Source: a virus
Virus record (IMG/VR): IMGVR_UViG_3300032242_001291
Span: 1 to 47,977 of that record
Strand: one strand, 5' to 3'
Length of the DNA: 47,977 nt
Positions 26,101 through 31,878 of the stretch are shown here, piece by piece. Positions within the stretch are counted from its first letter, which is position 1. Each line of letters begins with the position of its first letter. The notes below the pieces were generated by a model that was given only the letters and a program-made list of their open reading frames with translations, was not told the DNA's origin and did no database searches. A program made the position numbers and the translations under genes.

Positions 26101-27668
26101 ATGAAAACATTACATTAATACCGGGTCAGAAGATTTATACACTAACTACGATTCCATCTGTAAAACAACCTGCATCAGCAAATGTTTTTGTTGTAATAGA
26201 CGGAGAATATCTATCTGCACCTGATTATAAAAATTATGTCTATTATAAAAATAATCCAAATGATATAATCGTTTTAGAAATTAATGATCCTAGGTATCTC
26301 CCTTATACTCTAACTCAAAATGATATTAATGTATATCGTAATGGTATAAAATTAGTTTCAATTCTAGATTTCGTATTAGATTCAGCGCAAAACTCTGTTT
26401 CTTTAGAATATAATGTAGCGGAAAATGGAGATGAAATCATTGTAGAAATTCTCAAGAGAAATGATTATCAAATAATTAACAATCAGATAATTTTAACAAA
26501 TAATGTTAATTTAGTTAACAAATCTAATATGATAGTAACTACATTCACAAATCATGATATAGTTAAAAATAAGAGGACTAATAAAGGATTTACATTTACA
26601 ACGGGTTATGATGTTTTAGGATATGATTCTAATAGATTTGATTTATTAACCACATCATTTAATACTAGCGGTATATTTGATTTACCGAGATCAGTAACTG
26701 ATACTAGCGGAGTATTTGTAATACTAAGCCATAAAATATTAATGCCTAATGTTGACTATGTTGTACTTGATAATAGGAATCAGATACGAGTAATATTACC
26801 AGAAATATTAACTGGACATGATTATATTGAAATTATCACTACAAATGATCAAACTATACATCCTACTTTTGGATTTAAGATCTTTAAAGACATGTTGAAT
26901 AGAAATTCTTATAAAGCCTTAGATAAAACTAGATCAACTGTACTTGCCCAAGATTTAAATATGTTTGATACAAGTATAACTGTAATTGATGGTTCTGTTT
27001 TATCTTCAGTTGATAATACTCAAAATTCAGGAACTAGGATTCCGGGTGTTATTGAAATAAATGGAGAGAGAATTGAATATTTTGTTAAGAATGATAATGT
27101 TTTAAGCCAATTACGACGTGGTACACTCGGAACTAACATAAATGATCTAGTGCCTGCAGGAACTAAGATATTCGATATGGGAACAAAAGTAACTGTACCG
27201 TATAGTGATACTGAAATTAAGAGAACAGCGTATGGAAATGGCACAAAACAGATATTTGATCTTGATTTTGTTCCAAAAGCACGATGTAGTAAAACAGATC
27301 CTGCGAAAACTCCAGTCTCTTTTAACTATAAAAAAACTATACCTTCAAATTATTTTCCATGTGATGAAATTGAGGTATATGTTGCTGGTCGTCGTTTAAT
27401 TAAGGATAGTATATATGTTTATGATCAATCGTTAGGACAAGATAGTTATAACTCTGCCGGTGACAAGCAAATCGAAGCAGAATTTTCCGTTGACGGTATT
27501 AGTAAATCAGTAAGATTAACTAAAGCACCGGATGCGGGAGCGTTAGTAGTAATCATATCAAAACAAGGAAAAACTTGGCAAAAACCAAATGAAAATCTAC
27601 CATTAGTTTATAGCACAACTGATATTGCTAGATTCTTGAACACTAAGCAGGTTGATTTACCTAAATAA
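14136..27668 (+). CDS. 7: Giant baseplate wedge protein, gp7-like, multidomain
   Basis: A single uninterrupted reading frame of 4510 codons, over a quarter of the window. The N-terminus (LPSFFRTDSNKKFLGGTLDP, SYVGRRDIPNYL, WDKFVNYREYYWLPNGPD) and the position after gp6 identify it as the gp7-type wedge protein (T4 gp7 is 1032 aa). Residues about 200-285 resemble a cupredoxin-like sandwich (LYRGQTYTFNISATGYPF). Residues 2200-2671 contain seven FG-GAP-like repeats starting at 2200, 2259, 2337, 2403, 2470, 2530 and 2629, probably a beta-propeller. Residues about 3435-3495 carry glycine-rich ISGGGGTGAKA units. Near 3643 is MTGIDYGGVSITSIDFE, and about 3690-4060 hold repeats of VGNGV/TGNGS/IGDGV type. 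LRRGTLGT lies near 4328. GGAG at 14119-14122 is a somewhat distant ribosome binding site. It probably serves both as wedge and as outward-facing adhesin. Confidence 0.8.
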   Translation: MAQNNQDEFPINVGLESQTIRETARHLPSFFRTDSNKKFLGGTLDPLTQPGKLTRINSYVGRRDIPNYLFSDNYVVETTNARQNYQLEPSYVYEDAVTGKVNWYADYNDYMNSLRYFGAFTGNHSNLNKSEAYSWDPNIDWDKFVNYREYYWLPNGPDTITIYGENESIVSTYLVTGRLDNDNSVYIFSPTVNNITSTGLVANPRLTLYRGQTYTFNISATGYPFCIKTRPETGTGYFYNNGVSAQSVQNGTVTFTVPYEAPSVLYYLNNNDVNSVGTIEIADIKDATFLDIDLTISGKKTFTSANGIEFINGLKIKFEGNIVPAKYAVDTWYVEGVGERIKLINSKDLDTPVTYGEILDTPFDNQPFDSLPWETAENYSSTKDYILMNRASRDQNTWSRNNRWFHINVINATAKANDQISLFDQTQRAIRPIIEFKPNLKLFKNGWIAKQDVDLVDTKTTDIFSTIEGTISYVIDEEPILPGYRILFTADTDPTVNGRIYVVTKIFNANKNRTQLSLQSVDDTQPLNGQVVYVTKGTVNKGCSYYYQNNSWLLSQKKIMVNQSPLFDLFDEEYNSFSDTTVYPYNNFTGNKFFSYLQGTGKTDNELGFPLSYHSIDNIGDIQFSFDLQKQSWTYQNNNLLKKINSYTGFIRKLNDDDTFSYTNGWVTTYKSLEQPVVRVLKVTTATDLIPIDVYDNSANISGLSVRVYVNDKKVDPSTISFQNIQGYYYIKFSSQLAVDDKVVYKVKSTINKNAKGYYEIPHSWQNNPLNETIDTFTFGEVIDHVGTIIDNILTFNGDFPGISNLSNLGPISHYGQRFLQHAGSMPLSSFVMTDKFANIVKALRYTAQKYTAFKKEFIRLAGITSADGTVAEIVDFILADYSAAKYLDISAFYYSDMAPAGGAASIRNYKVVDPRIPSFVIDSIFTPMTSSKRVILVYVNDIQLIYGIDYVFETTDAFLKIISPLNVGDRITIKDYSNTDGRSYIPYTPSKLGLYPSYVPRIYIDDTYTTPTKVIQGHDGSIIVAYNDYRDDLILELEKRIFNCRKVEYDPSMFNIDDIIGGYYRKNEFTKEEINSLLVGDFLRWNSIADLNLNSNDYYVDENSFTYNYRNCLDPNSLEGLYGYWRGIYKYFYDTDRPHTCPWEMQGFTIKPSWWDSVYGEAPYTSENKIMWDNIEKGIILDPIRPIINLRYRRPGLSSHIPVDSDGKLISPLDSNLAINFSLINAKNEYVFGDQNPVETAWRRSSEYPYSVISALCVLRGSEFIGKMWDRFTIKRNIAGQVYSTVSGLKIQPSKLTYPNIPVGNPNDLTVPVTVTSGLVNFIEEYLFDKKYTNINSYKETLTNLNTKLSYRIGGYTSKDHINVLLDSRSPNASGTVFLPVENYKIFYNKSSPIDTISYSGVVIEKVGSSYPLWISNYRYHIGDRILFQGEVYHCILTHISNSDISLTAAQKFNQDSNNWNRETISKIGYKIRGYDSKKNYFEVLGYRESQNDITINVGGISESYITWTGNNKNFIDLTEAEKTALATKQIYYNKGQIVKVDNNKYYRAIVGHTASSTFEDDISKWAPLAKLPIVGGVSAIRRSRFGKTPIRVNYGTVFSTIQEVVDFLLCYQKRLELWGFSFDDYNKDLDIPLTWLTSAKEFMFWTLQNWASGAVITLSPSSNKINFTPVINASVDNTDTDFYDYSIFKADGSPLKADLTDVYRERSGFVIKPTLQSNDGIFHIRANLVYKEHVILFDNVSIFNDVLYDKVPGYRQGRLKILGYKTMFWDGSYTSPGFMYDDAEILNWQPNTDYMIGDVVRYKNYYFTAPTKILSKHDFNYADWKQLKSAPTSGLIANFDYKAEQFRDFYSLDASMFDSKQENLARHLIGYQPRQYLANIINDDVAQYKFYQGFIKEKGTLNSITKLFDALRASGFSNIDIKEEWAFKIGEYGASDAYTEIEFPLDEKKFRHNPQNINLTQNSKDFNDLSIYNVTANDISIKPSDYNSNPFKTVTIDNTQDNYGVFKYQVAGYVMDTDVDHIVINEAALLNYDISLFKEKDKIWLGYTSNNDWNVYEYLNTNIIITGWTVSDNVIALECNVIPDLSVNDIVVISNLDSINGSYKVQRVYNNIVEIFTFNSTIFTIQDNVTSGVIHVLKSSRYASLDAVSDKRYNTKDIRGEIIWVDNDASGSWVVFQNQDAFTSSELPAIYQVDNQQYGYEVKVNANGNWMFVSTISNGSGLVVVFNRPSNSTSWNFIQTLILPKTYLVSISGTEKFGISVDVTDDGSIVAIGSIGVSDLKTAYSNNIYVGSEIGISSGLNAQGAVITFAYNINSTRYELDTVITSYAPVSNEKFGSKVKISNDVTNVWLLVSSNNPSVGTGQVQIFRKTDGIWTANSQQYLDFTNHLGSSVPSLTSGGMYGYALDCTAGALRIAVSAPFTGAGEVYVFQRNNYTFTLVEVLNSTTMNTDIIPNTVSGNTYLHDKDMFGYSLAITDRSLFVSSPNDDTKGFNVGSVYVFAKTNGITFNSLYKLEQHILPPIVSTNERFGTKVSINKSNNVLAISAIGGDSLIPVTFDNYSDRISSTGYVLDPLSHKITGTTFDNSSTVFYGKKAYTGAVYVYNRFDDNFIYGDRLRPVNDLEKNDNFGQSISVTDDTIVVGTPNRSVSNHVYGTVFTFDYTDLSWNIKQSQNSLIDINKFKKAFIYDTKKNTLIENLDFYDPAKGRIPSIVDQEIKYQTYYDPAVYQYGVPSEVSVDLSMPWTDQHVGEVWWNLSTVKFTWYEQGDSTYRNNNWGRIFTGCTIDIYEWVETTYLPSQWATLADTEKGLALGISGIPKDIDDFTWSSKYKYDPISGTKTTLYYYWVKNKATVPNITTRNLSCANISNLILDPRSQGYRYIFVTSESTLSLSNISTKLVDTNISLNLQFYEVDNTELLTHNEYVLIAKDDPMAIIPSSIETKWFDSLIGSNQSGQSLPDLKLNKRQRYGNLNSPRQTWFINRLEALKQLFEYVNSVLINVNSPIVDDINFANLMQNDPEPTLNSSDIDQIVDVLYELKFIGTTKFKAAKLSLQIKDGKLSSVNIDAPGYGYGHNKIYSTDEYGNANRWYGPNVTIVGTGTGAVVQTVVDNQGQIVNALIIKPGSKYDNTSTKIIIRDHAVLVRVDEEANNAWCIHSWDITNQEWVRIKTQSYDVTRYWSYKDWYATGFGLVSDVTFQVERPVDLNGLPALIGDIVKINSVGYSGNWLLLLRYNDSYSSDFTNDYIVVGREKGTIQFSDKLYNINQDLGFDTSSSFDLSLYDQSSTIELRIILETLRDYILINDLKIEYIKTFFNSVYYVLNEQLYTDWCFKTSFLKANHTVGKLRKRITFQSDEIASYESFIEEAKPYKSKVREWVSLYQYTEETPCAVTDFDLPSYYNNNPKSDRIERTTLESDNINTYPWKSWLDHYTYQISEIVISDGGSNYTTTPIVIISGGGGTGAKASAYVSKGSVYKIVVNNPGYGYTSAPIIFISGGNGNVDATRAKAYAIIGNGLVRTNLIGMKFDRYTKSYVVDNFRYTDIFTSTSNQTSFKLTYAPEIEKSKFTIIVNGLAYYGSQYTVSIIKKTHDTYTALEGYVIFSTAPITGSTVEITYDKNIKIYSAADRTNYAYDPTVGQYGKDLAQLMTGIDYGGVSITSIDFEIGGGWDILPWDVSSWDNVISSNDDYVVGSDGIERSFTLPYVPALGETINVYLNNIRIDDNRILNSFVGNGVNKVITIPVGITLTDGDILTFRKSTSDGSVLPSDRSLFDTLITGGEFSYSSATGVNPEDIIIDGDGLVTSDTSYGPEELVQGQVFDTLDIKVYHTPSAGGPNVYITNYTGNGSTNNYLFTKLPGTLDGMIVLVDNQQVGFTIDYINMNVILDTIPNNNSKIVIIIIDTAGYDILDKETFIGDGVTSEFLTAAYYSKNNITVFVTVDGIEVGAVIKSSDSRFSTIGNVLVQLDTAPNINSVVQIMVFSGNIQKFSKVTNENITLIPGQKIYTLTTIPSVKQPASANVFVVIDGEYLSAPDYKNYVYYKNNPNDIIVLEINDPRYLPYTLTQNDINVYRNGIKLVSILDFVLDSAQNSVSLEYNVAENGDEIIVEILKRNDYQIINNQIILTNNVNLVNKSNMIVTTFTNHDIVKNKRTNKGFTFTTGYDVLGYDSNRFDLLTTSFNTSGIFDLPRSVTDTSGVFVILSHKILMPNVDYVVLDNRNQIRVILPEILTGHDYIEIITTNDQTIHPTFGFKIFKDMLNRNSYKALDKTRSTVLAQDLNMFDTSITVIDGSVLSSVDNTQNSGTRIPGVIEINGERIEYFVKNDNVLSQLRRGTLGTNINDLVPAGTKIFDMGTKVTVPYSDTEIKRTAYGNGTKQIFDLDFVPKARCSKTDPAKTPVSFNYKKTIPSNYFPCDEIEVYVAGRRLIKDSIYVYDQSLGQDSYNSAGDKQIEAEFSVDGISKSVRLTKAPDAGALVVIISKQGKTWQKPNENLPLVYSTTDIARFLNTKQVDLPK
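20733..22146 (+). repeat. Region encoding seven FG-GAP-like propeller repeats
   Basis: Within the giant gp7-like protein, seven units begin with FG/YG followed by an alternating beta strand, as in YGYEVKVN, FGISVDVT, FGSKVKIS, YGYALDCT, FGYSLAIT, FGTKVSIN and FGQSISVT. Each continues into a (V/L)(A/V)(I/V)(S/G) strand and then an A/VYVF-type strand (GAVITFAY, GQVQIFRK, GEVYVFQR, GSVYVFAK, GAVYVYNR, GTVFTFDY). Unit lengths are 59 to 99 residues. Seven units is the number of blades in integrin-alpha type propellers. The repetition is in protein, not in DNA sequence. Confidence 0.65.
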
Positions 27669-27671
27669 ATA
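27664..27671 (+). promoter_or_regulatory. Late promoter octamer overlapping the gp7 stop codon
   Basis: AATAAATA contains the TAA stop of the giant gene (27666-27668) and precedes the next gene by about 15 bases. It matches the T4 late consensus at 7 of 8 positions. A transcript starting near 27677 would leave almost no leader for the ATG at 27686, but would suit the alternative start at 27737. Confidence 0.4.
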
Positions 27672-27685
27672 AGAGAGTGAAGAGT

Positions 27686-28345
27686 ATGAAAACACCAGAC
27701 AAAGAACCTAAAAAAACCAAGGATCAGGACAAAGATATGAAAAAGCCTAACGAAACCGGACCTTTCCACATAGAAGGACACATAAAAATATTTGATCCCG
27801 AAACCGGAGATGTACTTGTTAATAAAAGGAATGCTATACATTATGAAAATATGAGCGTAGCATTGGCACATAGCCTTGCTAATTATGGACAAGGAACTAT
27901 CTATCAGATGGCATTCGGGAATGGTGGTACAATAGTTGACCCCACAGGTGTTATCACATATCTAACTCCAAATAGTGTTGGTACTAACAGTACACTTTAT
28001 AACGAGACCTATGCAAAGGTAGTTGATGATCGTAGTGTGGCCAATACTGATCCAACTCGCAACAAGATAGAAACTTCACATGTTACTGGTGCTACTTATA
28101 CTGATATTATTGTATCGTGTTTGCTTGATTATGGCGAACCTGTAGGACAGGAAGCGTTTGATAATGCTACTAATACTAGTCCTTACGTATTTGATGAACT
28201 AGGTCTTAGAGGATATGATCCAACAGCAACAAACAACGAAGGAAAGTTGTTAACTCATGTAATGTTCCATCCTGTACAGAAAAGTTTGAACAGATTAATA
28301 CAGATAGACTATACAGTTCGTATACAGAGCTTATCGGGAGTTTAA
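27686..28345 (+). CDS. Conserved phage structural protein (baseplate/fibre attachment region)
   Basis: About 219 aa. After a Lys/Asp-rich N-terminus the protein reads HIKIFDPETGDVLVNKRNAI, MSVALAHSLA, MAFGNGGT, ITYLTPNSVG, VTGATYTDIIVSC and THVMFHPVQKSLNRLIQIDY. I recognise this family from T4-like marine phages, where it follows the large wedge gene and is annotated as a structural or wedge protein. It does not resemble T4 gp8, gp9 or gp10. Start choice is uncertain: GTG at 27677, ATG at 27686 (weak AGAG site), or ATG at 27737, which has the best ribosome binding site (AGGA at 27726-27729) and begins right before the conserved part. The gap to the next gene is 6 bases. Confidence 0.72.
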   Translation: MKTPDKEPKKTKDQDKDMKKPNETGPFHIEGHIKIFDPETGDVLVNKRNAIHYENMSVALAHSLANYGQGTIYQMAFGNGGTIVDPTGVITYLTPNSVGTNSTLYNETYAKVVDDRSVANTDPTRNKIETSHVTGATYTDIIVSCLLDYGEPVGQEAFDNATNTSPYVFDELGLRGYDPTATNNEGKLLTHVMFHPVQKSLNRLIQIDYTVRIQSLSGV

Positions 28346-28351
28346 CATCTA

Positions 28352-30628
28352 ATGTCTTATAATATTAATTTTTCAGACCAAATTAACAATGGCGCACTTA
28401 TAGTTAATGATAACTCTATCAATACTTCTACAAGTTTAGGATTTCCCGGTAGAAATCAAAAAGGCTATGCTGTAACTATTTCTGAGAATTTCTTGCATCT
28501 ATTAGAAAATTTTGCAAATACTACTGCTCCTTTAAATCCAATTAAAGGACAACTTTGGTATGATAGTACAGAAGGTAGCCAAACACTAATGATTTATGAT
28601 GGTACTTCTTGGAAATCAGCAGGTGCTTTAAAAAAAGGCTCAACCCAACCAGATGTATCTACTAGTATACTTGGAGATCTTTGGGTCGATACTACTAATC
28701 AACAATTATATCTATATAATGGCGGTGGATGGGTATTAGTAGGACCAACATTTAGTAGTAGTAATGGTCGTAAAACAGGAGCCATTGCTGTGCCGATTAA
28801 TGATTCTACTAAGGATCGTATTGAACATATAGTTTTAATGAATTATGTAGATGATACTGTTGTATCTATAACTAGTACGACAGCATTTACTCCTCAGATA
28901 GGAATACCTGGATTTACTACTATTAATGTCGGTTTAAATCTTAGCAATTTATCAAATAAATTTTGGGGTACAAGTGAAAAGGCAGAAAACCTTGTTATAG
29001 GAAATACTGTTATTCCAGCATCTACATTCCTTAGATCTGATACTGCCAACATAGCCAATCAGGCTTTAACAATCAAGAATAATTCAGGATTGAGCCTAGG
29101 TGGTGAGTCACAGTTACAATTACGTATCACTGATTCAAAGGGAATAATTTATCATTCTACTCCGGCATCTAAATTAGACTTTAGAGTTAACGTGGGTTCC
29201 CCAACTTCCACTGAAACAACATTAATAAGTTTAGATGCCACGACTGGAAACGTAGGTATCGGGCGTAACAATTTTAATCCTACTGAATCTTTATCAGTTA
29301 TAGGTACAGGAAGTTTTACTGGATCATTAAAAATTACCAATGCAGATGATGTAGTTAGTCTATCATCATCTATAGGATCGTTTGTCGTAAGCGGTGGTGC
29401 TAAAATTTCTAAATCACTAATAGTTGGTAGCGGAATTATAGTCCAAGATAATCTATTACCTACAATTAACAATCATAGTAATATTGGATCATCTTCATTA
29501 CGTTTCGCTAATGTATATGCCACGTCACTTATTGGAAATTTAACTGGTAATGTTATCGGAAACGTTACTGGTAATGTTAACGGAAACGTTAACGGATCAT
29601 CATCTAGATTGATATCAAGTACCACATTCACAATTACTGGGGATGTGTCTGATCCTGTTGGATTTAGTTTTGATGGGTCATCGCAAATTTATTCTGCAGG
29701 ATCATTTACGATAGGTAATCGATATAAGATTGTAACGCCAGGTAATACTAATTTTATATCTATTGGTGCAGCTTCAAACACTGCTGGATTAATTTTTACA
29801 GCAACTGGAGTCGGATCAGGAAATGGTACTGCTACAGCAGTTAATATTCAGACATTTAATACAACAATATCACCTACATTTATTACTACAAAAACAGAAC
29901 TGAGTGATACACAAGATACTGATGAATTGCTAGTCTATAGACCATATACACCAGGCGGATTAATTCCAGGACTTTATAAAAGTTCTAAATCTACCTTTAT
30001 AAGCGATTTACCATTAGTGCCAATTGGCGCTATCTTTCCTTATGCTGGAGAAAATGCTCCTTCCGGATACTTACTATGTGACGGCAGCGAAAAACCAATA
30101 GGTCAGTATCAGAAACTTTTTAATATTATTAAGTACACCTATACTCCAAATACAAATACACTTGTTGGAGCAAGTACATTTAAACTTCCAGACCTAAGAG
30201 GTAGATTCCCATTAGGGCTATTAAACATGGATAATGGTGATCAGGTTAGGACTCCTAGCGGTACTACGGTTGACAGCGGCGGCGGAACTCCGAATCCATC
30301 TGAAACTACTAGAGTAAGAGATAGCACTGCTACAATACGAGGACAAGTTTCTGGTGCCGAACAGATAAAACTTGATATAACACAATTACCACAACATCAA
30401 CATACTCTTATTGGTGATACTGGCTCACAGTATTATGCTACTAATCCTCAGCAGAATTATCCCAATGATACTGGATCAATAAGGACAAATACTATTGGTA
30501 GCAATCCAGGACAAGCACTACCAAATACAGGTAATATTAACACATTAAATGATATTGGACAATCTATCGGTATAATGAACCCATATCTAACTATCAATTA
30601 TATAATTTATTCAGGGGTACATATCTAA
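28352..30628 (+). CDS. Tail fibre protein with C-terminal tail-collar domain
   Basis: A 758-aa fibre protein. The N-terminal module (about 1-125: FLHLLENFAN, NPIKGQLWYDS, GDLWVDTTNQQLYLYNGGGW) is shared with the next two genes and probably anchors the fibre. The middle is Ser/Thr/Asn-rich, with a VGIGRNNFNPTESLSVIGTG strand and a run of five GNxx units (about 395-414). The C-terminus (about 553-758) is a phage tail-collar domain, as in T4 gp12: IGAIFPYAGENAPSGYLLCD, FKLPDLRGRFPLG, THQHQH-like QLPQHQHT, and MNPYLTINYIIY. That domain ends receptor-binding short fibres. GGGAG precedes the ATG. The stop overlaps the next ATG by one base. Confidence 0.85.
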   Translation: MSYNINFSDQINNGALIVNDNSINTSTSLGFPGRNQKGYAVTISENFLHLLENFANTTAPLNPIKGQLWYDSTEGSQTLMIYDGTSWKSAGALKKGSTQPDVSTSILGDLWVDTTNQQLYLYNGGGWVLVGPTFSSSNGRKTGAIAVPINDSTKDRIEHIVLMNYVDDTVVSITSTTAFTPQIGIPGFTTINVGLNLSNLSNKFWGTSEKAENLVIGNTVIPASTFLRSDTANIANQALTIKNNSGLSLGGESQLQLRITDSKGIIYHSTPASKLDFRVNVGSPTSTETTLISLDATTGNVGIGRNNFNPTESLSVIGTGSFTGSLKITNADDVVSLSSSIGSFVVSGGAKISKSLIVGSGIIVQDNLLPTINNHSNIGSSSLRFANVYATSLIGNLTGNVIGNVTGNVNGNVNGSSSRLISSTTFTITGDVSDPVGFSFDGSSQIYSAGSFTIGNRYKIVTPGNTNFISIGAASNTAGLIFTATGVGSGNGTATAVNIQTFNTTISPTFITTKTELSDTQDTDELLVYRPYTPGGLIPGLYKSSKSTFISDLPLVPIGAIFPYAGENAPSGYLLCDGSEKPIGQYQKLFNIIKYTYTPNTNTLVGASTFKLPDLRGRFPLGLLNMDNGDQVRTPSGTTVDSGGGTPNPSETTRVRDSTATIRGQVSGAEQIKLDITQLPQHQHTLIGDTGSQYYATNPQQNYPNDTGSIRTNTIGSNPGQALPNTGNINTLNDIGQSIGIMNPYLTINYIIYSGVHI
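29534..29593 (+). repeat. Five tandem 12-bp units encoding GNxx in the fibre gene
   Basis: Units of the type GGTAATGTTAAC/GGAAACGTTACT repeat five times in frame, giving GNLT-GNVI-GNVT-GNVN-GNVN. Alternate units use GGT-AAT and GGA-AAC, so DNA identity between neighbours is partial. Such collagen-like or GN repeats are common in phage fibres and can change copy number by slippage or recombination. Confidence 0.85.
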
Positions 30629-31842
30629 TGACATATACTATTAAAAAATCCGATGGAACACCTCTAGTTGATATATTAGATGGAACTATTGATCAAACAA
30701 CTGATTTAAATTTAATCGGAAAAAATGCAACAACATTTGGTCAAGCACTTAATCAAGATCTAGTGTATCTCCTAGAAAACTTTTCTAACGCTATCTCCCC
30801 TCTTAAACCATTAACTGGACAATTATGGTATAATACAACTAATTCTAGTTTACAAGTCTATACTGGCAATACTACGGGATGGAGATCAACCGGTGCGCCT
30901 ATTGTACAACAAGATACACCTAGTAATCTAGTAAGCGGTGATATCTGGATAAACAGTAGAGATCAACAGCTTTATTTCTTTGATGGTAGTACATTAACAC
31001 TAGCAGGTCAGACATGGACGAAAAGCCAAGGAAAAACTGGATTTATAGCAGAGACCTTATATGATACTAATAATAATCCTAATCCGGTATTACAGCTTTG
31101 GGTTAATAATTCTTTATTCGGAATGTTTTCAGTAATTAATAATTTTACTCCTGTTCCGGCAATCATAGGCTTCACTACCTTAACTAAAGGATATACTGCT
31201 AGCACCGCCGTTTCGACAATTTTTAATACTACTGCTTCATATGCAAAGAGTTTACAAATCGGTGATAATCCTGGAACTATAGTTCCTGCTAGTAATTTCC
31301 TAAGAAATGATGTTAATGGATCTATGTCCGGCCAATTATCTATAACAAATAATGGCGGATTGACTATTGGAGACAGATCTAATGTTAATTTTAATCTTAA
31401 TGGATTTTCTTTACAGATCGATAACACTAAAGAGAATGGTAATATATCAATCAGGACTACAGACAGTTTTGGAATAAAGAGTAATATTTACATTAATGCT
31501 TCTTCCGGACATGTTGGAATATTAACTGAATCACCTCAACAAACTTTAGATGTTAACGGTGATGCTAGAATACGTGGGGATTTTGAAGTTGATGGTAAGA
31601 TATTAACAAAACCGATCGCTCTTTCAATAATTGGAACAGAAACAACTTCTGCTATAACTGAAAAGATAAGATTGATATTAGTTGATACAGCAAGTCCTTC
31701 TTACTACATGAACAGCCAAGAAGCAATCGTACATTATCAAAAGATAGATTTTAGTGGATCAACAATTACACGTTATCTCAAGAAATATGTTATAACAAGC
31801 GGGGTCTGGACCTTCTCTGCGGATTTAACTAGCAGTGTTTGA
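30628..31842 (+). CDS. Tail fibre-like protein, second of three paralogues
   Basis: A 404-aa protein whose first 120 residues align with the fibre proteins on both sides (VYLLENFSN, PLTGQLWYNTT, GDIWINSRDQQLYFFDG). The C-terminal part has HVGILTESPQQTLDVNGDAR, a strand-turn motif found before coiled or chaperone-type ends of phage fibres, and ends in a short beta-rich region (YLKKYVITSGVWTFSA). It lacks the collar domain of the first fibre and the C-terminal domain of the third. The start is coupled to the upstream stop (TAATG), with AGGGG as ribosome binding site. Its stop codon overlaps a late promoter. Confidence 0.75.
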   Translation: MTYTIKKSDGTPLVDILDGTIDQTTDLNLIGKNATTFGQALNQDLVYLLENFSNAISPLKPLTGQLWYNTTNSSLQVYTGNTTGWRSTGAPIVQQDTPSNLVSGDIWINSRDQQLYFFDGSTLTLAGQTWTKSQGKTGFIAETLYDTNNNPNPVLQLWVNNSLFGMFSVINNFTPVPAIIGFTTLTKGYTASTAVSTIFNTTASYAKSLQIGDNPGTIVPASNFLRNDVNGSMSGQLSITNNGGLTIGDRSNVNFNLNGFSLQIDNTKENGNISIRTTDSFGIKSNIYINASSGHVGILTESPQQTLDVNGDARIRGDFEVDGKILTKPIALSIIGTETTSAITEKIRLILVDTASPSYYMNSQEAIVHYQKIDFSGSTITRYLKKYVITSGVWTFSADLTSSV

Positions 31843-31848
31843 TAAATA
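31841..31848 (+). promoter_or_regulatory. Late promoter octamer before the third fibre gene
   Basis: GATAAATA matches TATAAATA at 7 of 8 positions, in a 36-base gap. It overlaps the TGA stop of the second fibre gene. The expected start near 31854 gives a leader of about 25 bases containing AGGAG (31866-31870) before the ATG at 31879. This is the best-placed of the octamers in the window. Confidence 0.6.
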
Positions 31849-31878
31849 TCTTATAGATATGATTTAGGAGCCATTAGT

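Noticed and set aside
29534-29598. Possible CRISPR-like or regulatory repeat array
   Set aside because: The repeats are 12-base codon-phase units with no spacers, explained by the GNxx fibre repeat.
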